Below are positions 12,701 to 23,333 of a stretch of 64,000 nucleotides of DNA, piece by piece. Position 1 is the stretch's first letter, and every line of letters begins with the position of its first letter. The notes beneath the pieces are model-generated. The model worked only from the letters and a program-made list of their open reading frames with translations, did no database searches and was not told where the DNA came from. The stretch is taken from NCBI GenBank assembly GCA_025738555.1, contig JAOVFP010000014.1, positions 1,922,001 through 1,986,000 on the forward strand. The letters run 5' to 3'. The stretch is from Cyathus striatus (taxonomy: Eukaryota > Basidiomycota > Agaricomycetes > Agaricales > Nidulariaceae). The position numbers and the translations under genes were made by a program.

Positions 12701-12894
12701 AGATCCCCGATTAAAAAGTCTCAACTCGAGCACCACTGAGTGTGGTAACTCGGTGATGGCGCGTATCTGCAAGTCAGTCAGCTACATGGGGCAATACTGT
12801 GCTACATTGTACATGAAGACTTTTCTTTGTATCTGGAACCGCACCAAAATGCAAAAACTCGCTGGATATAATGCAATGCATAATAGTAGTTAAG
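9792..12894 (+). pseudogene. KDZ-associated / HMGXB3-like family gene with SWIM-like zinc finger
   Basis: Exons in order: 9792-10376 (basic start, then Ser-rich linker); a short exon from 10434 with a SWIM-like C-x-C-x6-C-x-H motif (CTCNSKKSPCIHAKF); an exon near 10740-10918 with ECQKCNLSMCPHIVKM, another C-x2-C-x4-C-x-H; a long exon about 10971-11873 with CICGSG and CNNC pairs; small exons near 11930-12220; and the last exon from about 12279. The last exon carries the segment I know from mushroom proteins linked to KDZ transposases or named HMG domain-containing protein 3: GGIMAAWCTHSICYGFHSMP, then IYDFACALGPYCMTRE and DHFHATGHKKCS. In-frame TGA codons at 10874-10876 and 12687-12689 fall where Arg fits; the frame beyond the second one is conserved to the TAA at 12892. 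Family assignment is from memory of related proteins and needs a search. Confidence 0.65.
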
Positions 12895-12949
12895 AATACT
12901 ACTATTCTTCGTTGTAGTAATCTGTTGACATGGACAATTAAATAATTTG

Positions 12950-13595
12950 ATTAGCCGTTTGCAAGGCACTGAAGAAAATATGTGTGCCAAGGGTGCATAG
13001 ATACGAAAAATTTGAAAAGATGACAGTGATATCTCGATGATATGTCAAAAGGGTTACGACGTGGCACTCTGTGAGCTTACCTCTAAGCTATGCCAAAAAA
13101 GATAAAATAAGGGGTGATAACAAAAGATAATCAACTTGAATTCTGAGCTGTACATGGAAAAAATATGATAATGACATGAAAAATTTAATCGGAAAGGCAC
13201 TGTGTAAGAAATATGTACCATCAAGGGTGTAAAAATCTGAAGAAATTGAAAAAGATGCCGGCAATGTGGCGTTGATATGTCAAAGGAGAAAAAATAACGG
13301 TGTTCTGTGAGTTGAATTTGGAGCTATACCCAGAAAAGATAAAATAATGGGTGATAACAAAATGATAATGGACTTTAAGCTATAACCAGAAAAGAGAAAA
13401 TGATGGTGTTCGATGACTCCAATGATTCTCAAGAGAAATAATTCGGAATAATCTGAAATGCGGATTTGTTATTTTGGTAACATGCCCATATGTCGCTACT
13501 TCAATGACTCCAATGATTCTCAAGAGAAATAATCCGGAATAATCTGAAATGCGGATTTGTTGTTCTGGTAACATGCATGTATGTCGCTATGGGGC
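12950..13595. repeat. Degenerate local duplications
   Basis: Two diverged copies of a segment of about 230 bp (from about 12955 and 13188, both with AAGGCACTG and GATATGTCAAA) are followed by two copies of a 91-bp unit. ATGACTCCAATGATTCTC starts at 13413 and 13504. The region is non-coding. Confidence 0.7.
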
Positions 13596-13913
13596 TAATA
13601 AGGTAATGTACCTTCAATCGCACCCGCTGGCTCTCAAACATACATACTTCTAATGAGAAAAAGCTACAGAGAAACCTTATCATACAGAAGTGCACTATGT
13701 CACCATGCAAATCCTGCATAAGGTTCAGGAGTACTGATTCATGCGAATTTTTATTTGGTAGTAGTATGTAACGCCGTTTCTTAACTCTTATCCCTGAAAC
13801 ACGGACATATTCAACTGAGTCTGTCATGTACTTTTATAAAACACTCGTCAGTGTCCTTTATTAATTTCTATCAAACTACTCCCCCACCTCCAAATCTTTT
13901 GCTCATACCTGAC

Positions 13914-14920
13914 ATGTCCAGCAGCCAGTTCCAAAATGCAAGGGTGTTCTTCTATGCTGTAGGAATGTCTGACAGTCCCTTGAAATCATATATCATTAAC
14001 TCCACGAAAGTAAGTTAATTTCGTGAGTATGTATAATCTCACACTCACGGTTTTCAGTTTCCAGTAAGCCTTTTTGGCCTCGACTACCCCGACGAGGATG
14101 CAATCGTTACCTCGCGGTTACGTCGCAAGGTGAAGGAAATAGAAGATTACCTCAACAAATATATATGCAAAGATTGTTTTACCGACGGTATGGAAATCCT
14201 ATATTCTAAATGTGACAATATTTACTTAACATATGCTCATAGATGCTTATTGTGTTGTGGATTTTGGAAATCTTGGCCCAACCTGTGAAAGGTGCAAATC
14301 GAGGGGTGACAGTGAGAACTGCTTGGGGGAAGATGGCTGGATTCCAGAAATGGACTTTCTACCTGCGAAGAGTTTAAAACATTATGTTAAAAGTATGTAT
14401 GGTTTCATTCATGTTACTACCACAGATATTAACGTGAAATTACATAGATATCCTTGTTTTAAACAAGTACAGGATACCACCACAGATTGCACGATTCCAG
14501 TACATGCATTACAAAGCCGCGCGATACACTCATTATCTTATTGAAATTGTTGTACTGTCTTTAGTTAACCACATACGCATGGTTGGAAGCTTGGAGTCAC
14601 TACAAATGAACAATATCGTCAACTCACATTTCAACTACGATGATTTTAAGACATGGGGTGACAACATCACATCCCTTCTATGAAAATTGCCCCGCGAGAA
14701 CGAATTGGAGGTATTCTGGAGGAACCTATTGAAGAAAAACACGACATTGCCGCCATTGCCTCCATCGACTCAAACGACATCTTCAGGATGGGGTAATTGT
14801 AGCAAAATGGGATTTGAACTATTCCAAATCAGGTTTGACCAGACGGAGATGCATGACGACTGGAAGAGACCAATTCCGGAATGGAAAGTGGTATGGTCGA
14901 GGAGTGATTACTGCATCTAA
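13914..14920 (+). pseudogene. Cysteine-rich multi-exon hypothetical gene
   Basis: Not recognised. The ATG at 13914 opens an exon that joins via GTAAGT...TTCAG to an exon starting FPVSLFGLDYPDEDA, then via GTATGG...CATAG to an exon with CERCKSRGDSENC. A C-x2-C pair (ICKDC) precedes the last junction, so one zinc-binding cluster is split by an intron. The 3' exon encodes a Trp-rich tail ending at 14918-14920. An in-frame TGA at 14681-14683 sits between Leu-Leu and Lys-Leu-Pro where CGA would keep it open. The middle of the gene (14390-14560) is uncertain. It lies downstream of the KDZ-like gene on the same strand and shares its pattern of decay. Confidence 0.45.
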
Positions 14921-14999
14921 AGGAGATTAGTCGTCAATGTCGTTGTATCGCATTATGTTGTCTACCATGTCTACTGTACAGCGCTGATCATGAAATAAA

Positions 15000-17592
15000 G
15001 GTAGAATATTTTGTCTCCTCCCGCCACCTTCTTGAGATCACAGGAAGATAGTCTTGTTGCGATTGTTCCAAATGCTAACTCATCAGTTGATGTGTGAAAT
15101 CTCAAAGCATAAAATAACACGGTTATCATATTTGTCTACATATGTCATATCCCATGAATCATGAGAAATCGAGTCTATGCGCACCACTTCTACCTCATTA
15201 ACGTAGATCATCTATTTCACCGTTAGAAATGTAGGAGAGTCGGTAGCCTTTCGAATTTCATATGATAGATCGCCATAATGCACAAATAAATGTAAAAAAT
15301 TTAAAATTTAAATCTTGCCTCCTTCCACCACATTCACAAGATGAGAGGAATCTAGTCTCGTTGCGCTTGTTTAAATTTCTGATGCATCTGCCATTTTCAG
15401 AATGCGGAAAACAAATATCCCACGCATATCACTTCTGTCCGCATATGGCACATCCCATCAGTGAAGGGAAATCCAGTCTACATGCACCACTTCTACCTCA
15501 TTAATTTAGATCCTCTACATCACTATTAAAAGTGTAGAACATGCAGGATCTGTTCAGTTAGATGTAGATATGTCATAATATAATTATTCGATATAATTGA
15601 TCCCCATAATGCATTAATAAATGCGAAAAAGTAAAATTAAGATCTTGCCTCCTTCTGCTACATTCAACAGATGACAGGAATCTAGTCTCATCATGCTGCG
15701 TTCATGTGCTGACTCATGTGTCATTTTCGGAACGCGCAAATAAATATATACCATGCTTATCACTTCTGTCTGCATATGGCACATTCCATCAATCATAGGA
15801 TATCCAGTCTACATGCTCACTTCTACCTCATTAATTTAGACCCCCCACATCACCATTAGAAATGTAGAACATGCACAATCCATTTAGTTAGATGTAGATA
15901 TGTCACAATATAATAGTACCATATGATAGATCCTCATAATACTCTGATAAATGCGAAATATTACAAATGAAGATCTTGCCTCCTTCCACCACATTCACCA
16001 GATGACAGGAATCTAGTCTCATCGTGCTGTGTTCATGTGCTGACTCATCTGTCATTTTCGGAATGCGTAAACAAATATACCACACTTATCGCTTCTGTCC
16101 ACATATGGCACATTCCATCAATCATAGGATATCCAGTCTACAGGCACCACTTCTATCTTATTAATTTAGATCCTCTACATCGCTATTAGAAATGTAGAAC
16201 ACGCACGATCCATTCAGTTAGATGTAGATATATCATAATATAATTATTTGATATGACTGATCCCCATAATGCATTAATAAATGAGAAAAAATAAAATAAA
16301 GATCTTGCATCCTTTCACTACATTCAACAGATGACAGGAATTTAGTCTTGTTGCACTGTGTTCATGGGCTGACTCATCTGTCATTTTCGGAACGCACAAA
16401 AAAATATACCACGCTTATCACTTCTGTCCGTGTAAGGCACATTCCATCAATCATAGGATATCCAGTCTACAGGCACCACTTCTACCTTATTAATTTAGAT
16501 CCTCTATGTCGCTATTAGAAATGTAGAACAGGAACGATCTGTTCAGTTAGATGTAGATATGTTATAATATAATTATTCGATATGACTGATCCCCATAATG
16601 CATTAATAAATGAGAAAAAGTAAAATTAAGATCTTGCCTCCTTCCGCTACATTCACCAGATGACAGGAATCTAGTCTCGTCGCACTGCAATCATGTGCTG
16701 ACTCATGTGTCATTTTCGGAACGCGCAAACAAATATCCTAGGCTTATCACTTCTGTCCACGTATATCACATCCCATCAAACATAGGATATCCCGTCTACA
16801 TGCACCACTTCTACCTTATTAATTTAGATCCTCTATGTCACTATTTGAAGTGTAGAACATGCAGGATCTGTTCAGTTAGATGTAGATATATCATAATATA
16901 ATTATTCGATATGATTGATCCCCAGAATCCATTAATAAATGCGAAAAAGTAAAATTAAGATCTTGCCTCCTTCCGCTACATTCACCAGGTGACAGGAATC
17001 TGGTCTCATCGCACTGCATTCATGTGCTGACTCATCTGTCATTTTCAGAATGCATAAACAAATATCCCATGCTTATCCCTTCTATCTGCATATGGCACTT
17101 CCCATCAATCAAAGGATATCCAGTCTACATGCACTACTTCTACCTCATTCATTTAGATGATCTACATCACCATTAGAAATGTAGGAAACGCACAATCCGT
17201 TCAGTTAGATGTAGATATTTCACAATATAATTATTCTATCTGATAAATCCTCCTAATGCACTGATATATGCGAAAAAGGAAAATTAAGATCTTGCCTCCT
17301 TCCACTACATTCGCCAGATGACAGGAACCTAATCTCATCGCGCCGTGTTCATTTGCTGACTCATATGTCATTTTCGGAACGTGCAAATAAATATACCATG
17401 CTTATCACTTCTGTCTGCATATAGCACATCCCATCAATGAAGGTAAATCCAGTCTACATGCACCTCTTCTACCTCATTTATTTACATCCTCTACTTCGCT
17501 ATCAGAAATGTAGGAAGTGCATAATGCATTCAGTTAGATGTAGATATAGCATAATACAATTATTCCATATGATAGATCCTCATAATGCACTA
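15000..17592 (+). repeat. Satellite array, about 330-bp monomer
   Basis: The word GATCTTGCCTCC or a close variant recurs at about 15311, 15641, 15972, 16301, 16630, 16959 and 17289, a 329-331 bp period, with a degenerate first unit near 15010. Monomers differ mostly by C/T and G/A changes. Small open frames in it are repeat artefacts. Confidence 0.92.
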
Positions 17593-18770
17593 TGTTGAGT
17601 CACACGACGAGTTTAAGTAATACTTATGTACTTAGAATGTAAAATCCCAAATATAATAATAAACTTAAATCCCGAGGTGTAGATTCAGTAAGTTCAAGGG
17701 GCGCAATGATTTCAATTTCAAATATAGAACAAGTTATTTATAGATCAGTTTAACTTGGTTTTATTCTTAGAACGCGTCAAGGTATTCAAAATTCAAGGTA
17801 TTCAGGTTTCAATTCAGCAAACTCGGTACGTAATTCAGTGTCAAAACGTCTCGTAACTAATTCTGATTCTCATCTGTATACCACCCTATCTGTGGGGGGA
17901 AGAATGCCTGGCAGTTCCTGCCTTATTTCTTCCCTCTTCCCCTACTATATACATTTTTCTATCTACTTACTTACAAATGGCATAGTAATAAAATATGATT
18001 TATCTTCCGGTCATTTCTCCGGTCCGTGTATAAGGTAACGCGTTGTCAGCACCCAGATGGCGGTCAACCAATCGTGCGCATAGACCAACGCGCTCCCATT
18101 CTGCAACACGCGCTCGTTTGAGCGTTCTATCGGTTACCTTTCCTAATCGGGTAATCAGCCGATGCGGCAGCGTCATCCGTTTGTATCAATTTCATTTATG
18201 CCGGCCTCTCGGGTCGGGTTTCCGCTCCTGCGTGAACTCCTGACTGTTGGGGTACTCGCTCTCTTTCCTTTCTTGCTTCCTTTCCCCACTTCTCGCGCTC
18301 TCTCCCTCTGTCTCGCTGTATCGTTGTCTCATTGTCTCGTTGTTGCTCAGGCTCACTGTTCTCGTGTTCTGGTGGACTAGGATCTGGGTCTCGTGGTTTG
18401 GGCTTTAGGGTTTGGTAAGTCCGTGTTTCTATCAGTCACCACCCATTGTATCGCGCGCTGACTTTGTCATTTAGTCAGTTTGTTCGTTCTGGGCTTTTTG
18501 GTACTCATGTATTGAATGCAACGTTATTTTAGAAAGGTAAAGTAATATATTTTGTTTATTGGTTTAAGAATTTAAAACCAGTACTAATGCGGAGGCATAT
18601 GTTTTTAATAGTTTTTTATATATCCCTTGTTTAATTATGGGAGGTGGCGCGGGAACTCAGCCCCTCCCTGCGGTTTCCTTTCTCGACGCGCTCGTTACTG
18701 GGGTCTCGAAGTCGAGACACAAGAAGAATTTAATTTTACGGTACGTTGCTTTTCTTTTACATGCGTATCA
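17593..18770. mobile_element. Candidate solo LTR inserted in satellite
   Basis: The satellite monomer breaks after GCACTA (17592) and resumes with ACTACTAAATGCG (18771). The 1178-bp insert starts TGTTGAGTCA and ends GCGTATCA (TG...CA) and is flanked by ACTA on both sides (17589-17592 and 18771-18774). It contains a TATATA box near 17947 and a CT-rich stretch at 18250-18340. No coding frame was found, so a solo LTR is the simplest reading. Confidence 0.6.
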
Positions 18771-18933
18771 ACTACTAAATGCGAAAAATTAAAAATGATG
18801 ATTTTGCCTCCTTCTGCCACATTCACCAGAAAACAGGAATCTAGTCTCTTCGCGCTGTGTTCATGTACTGACTCATGTGTCTTTTTCGGATCGCGGAAAA
18901 CCAATATCCCATGCTGATCACTTCCGTCCGCGT
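18771..18933 (+). repeat. Satellite monomer fragment between two insertions
   Basis: A partial 330-bp satellite unit (GATTTTGCCTCCTTCTGCC at about 18799) continues the array interrupted at 17592 and is itself cut at about 18933. Confidence 0.85.
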
Positions 18934-20308
18934 TGTCATTCAAGGTAATAGATACCTTAGGTGTTCGGCAGGAAGTGACTTTATTCGTACCTAGCACCTG
19001 GGGGTCGAGGGATACTGATCGTATGTATTCCTGCAAACTCCTATGATATGGGATGTAAAGTAAAGACTGTAAATGGGCAATGAACTGTGGGGCTTTGCTA
19101 GGTTGGCTTAGAACTTGGCCCGTGACTGGTGTGGTACAGTGAAGGCTGTAAATAAGAGATGAACTGTGGGAGTTTCTAGAGTATACGGCTAAAGCTGTAT
19201 ATGGTAACAACAACTGCTAGAAACACTAGGAAAGCTTGTATGTACAGCAAAGGCTGTATATAAAGATTGGTGCTGTGGTGAAGGTCGAAACAAAGTTGAG
19301 GGCCTTGGTTGTTTCTGACTGTAGCTTGGTGGCTGCAGCACATAAACTAATATGTGCTGTTACTGAATAGATATGATAAAAAGTGACGTTGAGATTCGAT
19401 ACGTTGAGTTGAGCTGCGTTACGTTGAGTTGAGTTGAGTTACTTTGATATTACTGTGAATTTATTTATACGGTGAGTTGCGCTGCGTCGTTTACATTAAT
19501 AATAGAACTGAAGAAAAGCACAATAGATTCTGTATCTAATGTGTAAGAATAACTACTGGGGATGGACTGGTGAGTAAGATCCTAGCTAGTGACAGGCTAT
19601 TTGGTAATGGATAAAACTACTGTCTAAGGCTCAATTCCTCTCTCCTTTTATGCTCTTTTCCTCCTACTGCTGACTAATCCTATCCAAAACCAATCCTGCA
19701 TTGTCCTTCAAATTTGGTAATGGTGGATCCATTGTCTTGAGGTGGAGGCTGCGCAGAACAATGGTGTTCAAGGAGATGAGTCAGGTCTTGAACAATGGTG
19801 ACAGAAATAGTATCACATTGTTCTGGTGATGAACAATGGAATTCTATTTATAGATCCCAGCAAACAATGGGCATGAAGACAATGGGTGAATAGGAGGACA
19901 TTGTTCTGCACAATGGGTGCAAAAGAACAATGGAGTCCTATTATTAGAAACAATGGCATAACCTTGGTAAGCGAATGCATAGGCATTGTTCTGAACAATG
20001 GGTGTGAAGAACAATGGTGTCCTATTATTAGAAACAATGGCATGTCCTTGGTAATCGAATGCATAGGCATTGTTCTTGAACAATGGGTGTGAAGAACAAT
20101 GGTGTTCTATTTTTAACGGTATCGATTATTGGTTACCAAGAAGTTGGGTATTGGCTTGTGTTTTCGATATGTTTGTTTCTTGAGAAGCAGTGCCTCATGA
20201 GAATTATTTGGTAGTGTATTCGAAAAGATCCGGATGATGTGGATTCTGGACATCGGACCATATAGCCATATGTGTGTGTTTATGACTAATCAAGTTTCAC
20301 CCACAACA
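18934..20308. mobile_element. Candidate LTR-like insertion in satellite
   Basis: The satellite text CTTCCGTCCGCGT is cut at 18933 and resumes at GCATATGGCACATCCC (20309). The insert of 1375 bp starts TGTCATTCAAGG and ends CACAACA (TG...CA). The flanking tetramers are GCGT and GCAT, possibly one TSD changed at a CpG. It contains degenerate repeats around GTACAGTGAAGGCTGTA (19050-19270) and an ACAATGG cluster. No coding frame was found. Confidence 0.4.
19740..20110 (+). repeat. ACAATGG-rich tandem repeat
   Basis: About 13 copies of ACAATGG (often GAACAATGG) lie within about 360 bp, several paired head to head with CATTGTTC. Part of it is a tandem unit of about 84 bp (copies ending at about 19990 and 20075). 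Small open frames here are repeat artefacts. Confidence 0.75.
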
Positions 20309-21000
20309 GCATATGGCACATCCCATCAATGAAGGTAAATCCAGTCTACATGCACTACTTCTACCTCATTAATTTAGATTGTCTACTTTATCATTAGAAA
20401 TGTAAGACTCGCATGGTCCATTCAAATAGATGTAGATATTTCACAACATAACTATTACATATGATAAACCCTCATCTAATGCACTAATAAATGAGAAATA
20501 TTAAAAATAAAGATCTTGCCTCCTTCCGCTACATTCAACAGATGACAGGAATCTATTCTCATTGCGCTGGTTTAAATTTCTGATGCATCTGCCATTTTCA
20601 GAACATGGAAAACTATTATCCCACGTATATCACTTCTGTCCACATATGGCACATCCCATCAATCATAGAATATCCAGTCTACATGCACCACTTCTACCTC
20701 ATTTATTTACATCCTCTACTTCGCTATTATAAATGTAGGAAATGCATGATCCATACAGATAGATGTAGATATTTCATAACATACCAATTTCATATGATAG
20801 ATCCTCCTAATGCACGAATAAATGCAAAAAATTAAGAATTAAAATCTTGCCTTCTTTCGCCACATTCACACAATGACAAGGATCTAGTCTTGTAGCGCTG
20901 CGTTTATGTGCTGACTCATGTATCAATTTTGCGTGCAACACAAACTACTCATGCTTATCACATCTGTCCATATATGGGGCATCCCATCAATTATTCAAGT
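20309..21000 (+). repeat. Satellite array, continuation
   Basis: Two further copies of the 330-bp monomer (GATCTTGCCTCC at about 20512, a variant at about 20845) extend the array to about 21000. Confidence 0.85.
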
Positions 21001-21307
21001 CCAGTTCTTATAGACTACATTTTACATTACAATTTATACATTCTACAGACATGTTTTCAACTAAGTGTACTGTAAAATGATATTCCATCATCTATAGTAA
21101 CTTGCTGTAAAAATTTTGAGAGTCGAGGTGACCACAGGATATGATTTTTGCATGCTACAATTGTAGTCTAATAGAACCACATATTCATAGTTTTTGAAAA
21201 TGTTAGCAGAGTATGGCCACTTTCCTAATACAGATATAGTCTTTTATCGCTACAATGTATTTACTATTAAACATCACACTGGCTAATATCTAGCTCACTG
21301 TGCATTG

Positions 21308-21357
21308 AGGTACATGGGTATGTACCTGTTTGTTTACAGGTACATACCCATGTACCT
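21308..21357. repeat. Perfect 22-bp inverted repeat with 6-nt loop
   Basis: Arms 21308-21329 and 21336-21357 are exact reverse complements (arm starts AGGTACATGGGTATG), separated by TTGTTT. It lies just upstream of the copia remnant. Confidence 0.9.
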
Positions 21358-22179
21358 GTCATTTAATATATTTTTTGTACCACTCTGGAATGGCACATCA
21401 CAGACTACCTATCTGAGATCAGGGGGAGTGAACCATGGTAGAAGAACATACCAACACACTGCCTATTCCCTCAAACTCATCACTCCCAGCCATCCCTGCA
21501 GATACTCATCCACAACATAATCGAAAACCCTCGCAATATGTCTGTGATATCCAGGCTGGCATTGGCTCTACCACAATCGAAGATCTCCCCGCAATGTGCT
21601 ACCAAAAGGAATGCAAGTTCCCAGAGGTTTTGACGAAGCAGAAGCGGAGATGGAGACACCACAACTAGAGGAAGAGATTACTGGGTTAGCTATGGTGGTA
21701 GCTATGGCAGATGCTCACGGACTAGAACCACAATCGTTTGCAGAGGCAAAATGAAGTCCAGATTGGCCATGTTGGGAAGAGGTGATGTTGGAGGAACAGG
21801 CTGCACTTGAAGCACATGGGACTTGGACACTAGAGGTCCCACCTTGAGGTGCAAACATAGTCGGGTGCCATTGGGTGTATGCTGTCAAACGAGATATGAA
21901 TGGCAACATCCAGTGATATTGAGCTCGCCTCATAGCGCAAGGCTTTTCTCGAGGTCATTACACTCCTCCACGAAATCATGTAGACTCCATGTAGATTCCA
22001 CCTGGACTCCGGGACTCTACCTGGACTCTACCTGGACTCTACCTGGACTCCACTTGGACTCCACTTGGACTTCACCTGGACTTTACATAGAGAAAATTAT
22101 AGACTCTACATGGACTTCAAGTGGACTCCAGGTAGAAGCTGGACTGCACCTAGAGTCCAGTGGACTCAAGCACTTCAGC

Positions 22180-22735
22180 TCAGTAGACTTCAGGTAGAGT
22201 CCATGTAGAGTCCAGGTAGTCCATGTAGAGTCTAAGTAGAGTCTAGGTAGAGTCCAGTTGCTTAAACTTAGGCACTTGAGTTCAGTAGAGTCCATGTAGT
22301 CCATGTAGAGTCTAGGTAGAGTCCAGGTAGAGTCCAGTTGCTTAAACTCAAGCACTTGAGTTCAGTAGAGTCCATGTAGTCCATGTAGAGTCTAGGTAGA
22401 GTCCAGGTAGAGTCCAGTTGCTTAAACTCAAGCACTTGAGTTCAGTAGAGTTCAGGTAGTCCATGTAGAGTCTAGGTAGAGTCCAGGTAGAGTCCAGTTG
22501 CTTAAACTCAAGCACTTGAGTTCAGTAGAGTCCATGTAGTCCATGTAGAGTCTAGGTAAAGTCCAGGTAGAGTCCAGTTGCTTAAACTCAAGCACTTGTG
22601 TTCAGTAGAGTCCAGGTAGTCCATGTAGAGTCTAGGTAGAGTCTAGGTAGAGTCCAGGTAGAGTCCAGTTGCTTAAACTCAGGCACTTGAGTTCAGTAGT
22701 CCAGGTGGTCCATGTAGAGTCTATGTAGAGTCCTT
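22180..22735 (+). repeat. 80-bp higher-order repeat of 11-bp units
   Basis: CCAGTTGCTTAAACT recurs with GTTG at 22257, 22337, 22417, 22497, 22577 and 22668. The spacing is 80 bp four times, then 91 bp, i.e. one extra 11-bp subunit. Each 80-bp unit is itself largely built from 11-bp subunits related to GTAGAGTCCAG. Confidence 0.9.
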
Positions 22736-22950
22736 ACTCTACCTAGACTCTACCTGGACTCCACCTGGACTCTACCTGGACTCCACCTGAACTCTACCTG
22801 GACTCCACCTGGACTCCACCTGGACTCTACTTGGACTCTACCTGGACTCCACCTGAACTCCACCTGGACTCTATCTGGACTCCACCTGGACTGAACTCTA
22901 CCTGGACTCCACCTGGACTCTACCTGGACTCTACCTGGACTCCACTGAAC
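22736..22950 (+). repeat. 11-bp tandem repeat (CTGGACTCYAC)
   Basis: About 18 head-to-tail copies of an 11-bp unit, in reverse orientation to the flanking 80-bp array and to 23340-23480. Confidence 0.88.
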
Positions 22951-23120
22951 TCAAGTGTATAAGCTGTATCTAGACTCTATTGTCATAGTTGTAATGTGTT
23001 TCCCACAGTCATCATACTTGTCACACATGTGTGAAAGTGTGACATGTTGGAAAAAGCGTGACATGTTGGAAAATGTTGGAAAAGTATGACATATTGAAAA
23101 ATGTTAGAAAAAGTGTGGTG

Positions 23121-23333
23121 CCTAAGCTGTATGTAGACTCAAGTGTGACATGTTGAAAAATGTTGGAAAAAGCGTGACAAGCGTGGGAAAAGTGTGACAT
23201 GTTCGAAAAAATGTCACATATCACAATCATCACACTTGCCACACTTTTCGAACATGTCACACTTTTCCCACGCTTGTCACGCTTTTTCCAACATTTTTCA
23301 ACATGTCACACTTGAGTCTACATACAGCTTAGG
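23121..23333. repeat. Perfect 89-bp inverted repeat (hairpin), 35-nt loop
   Basis: Arm 23121-23209 (starts CCTAAGCTGTATGTAGACTC) and arm 23245-23333 are exact reverse complements. They contain GTGTGACATGTT words like the satellite of the 1-3880 element. The hairpin forms the centre of the foldback insert. Confidence 0.92.
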
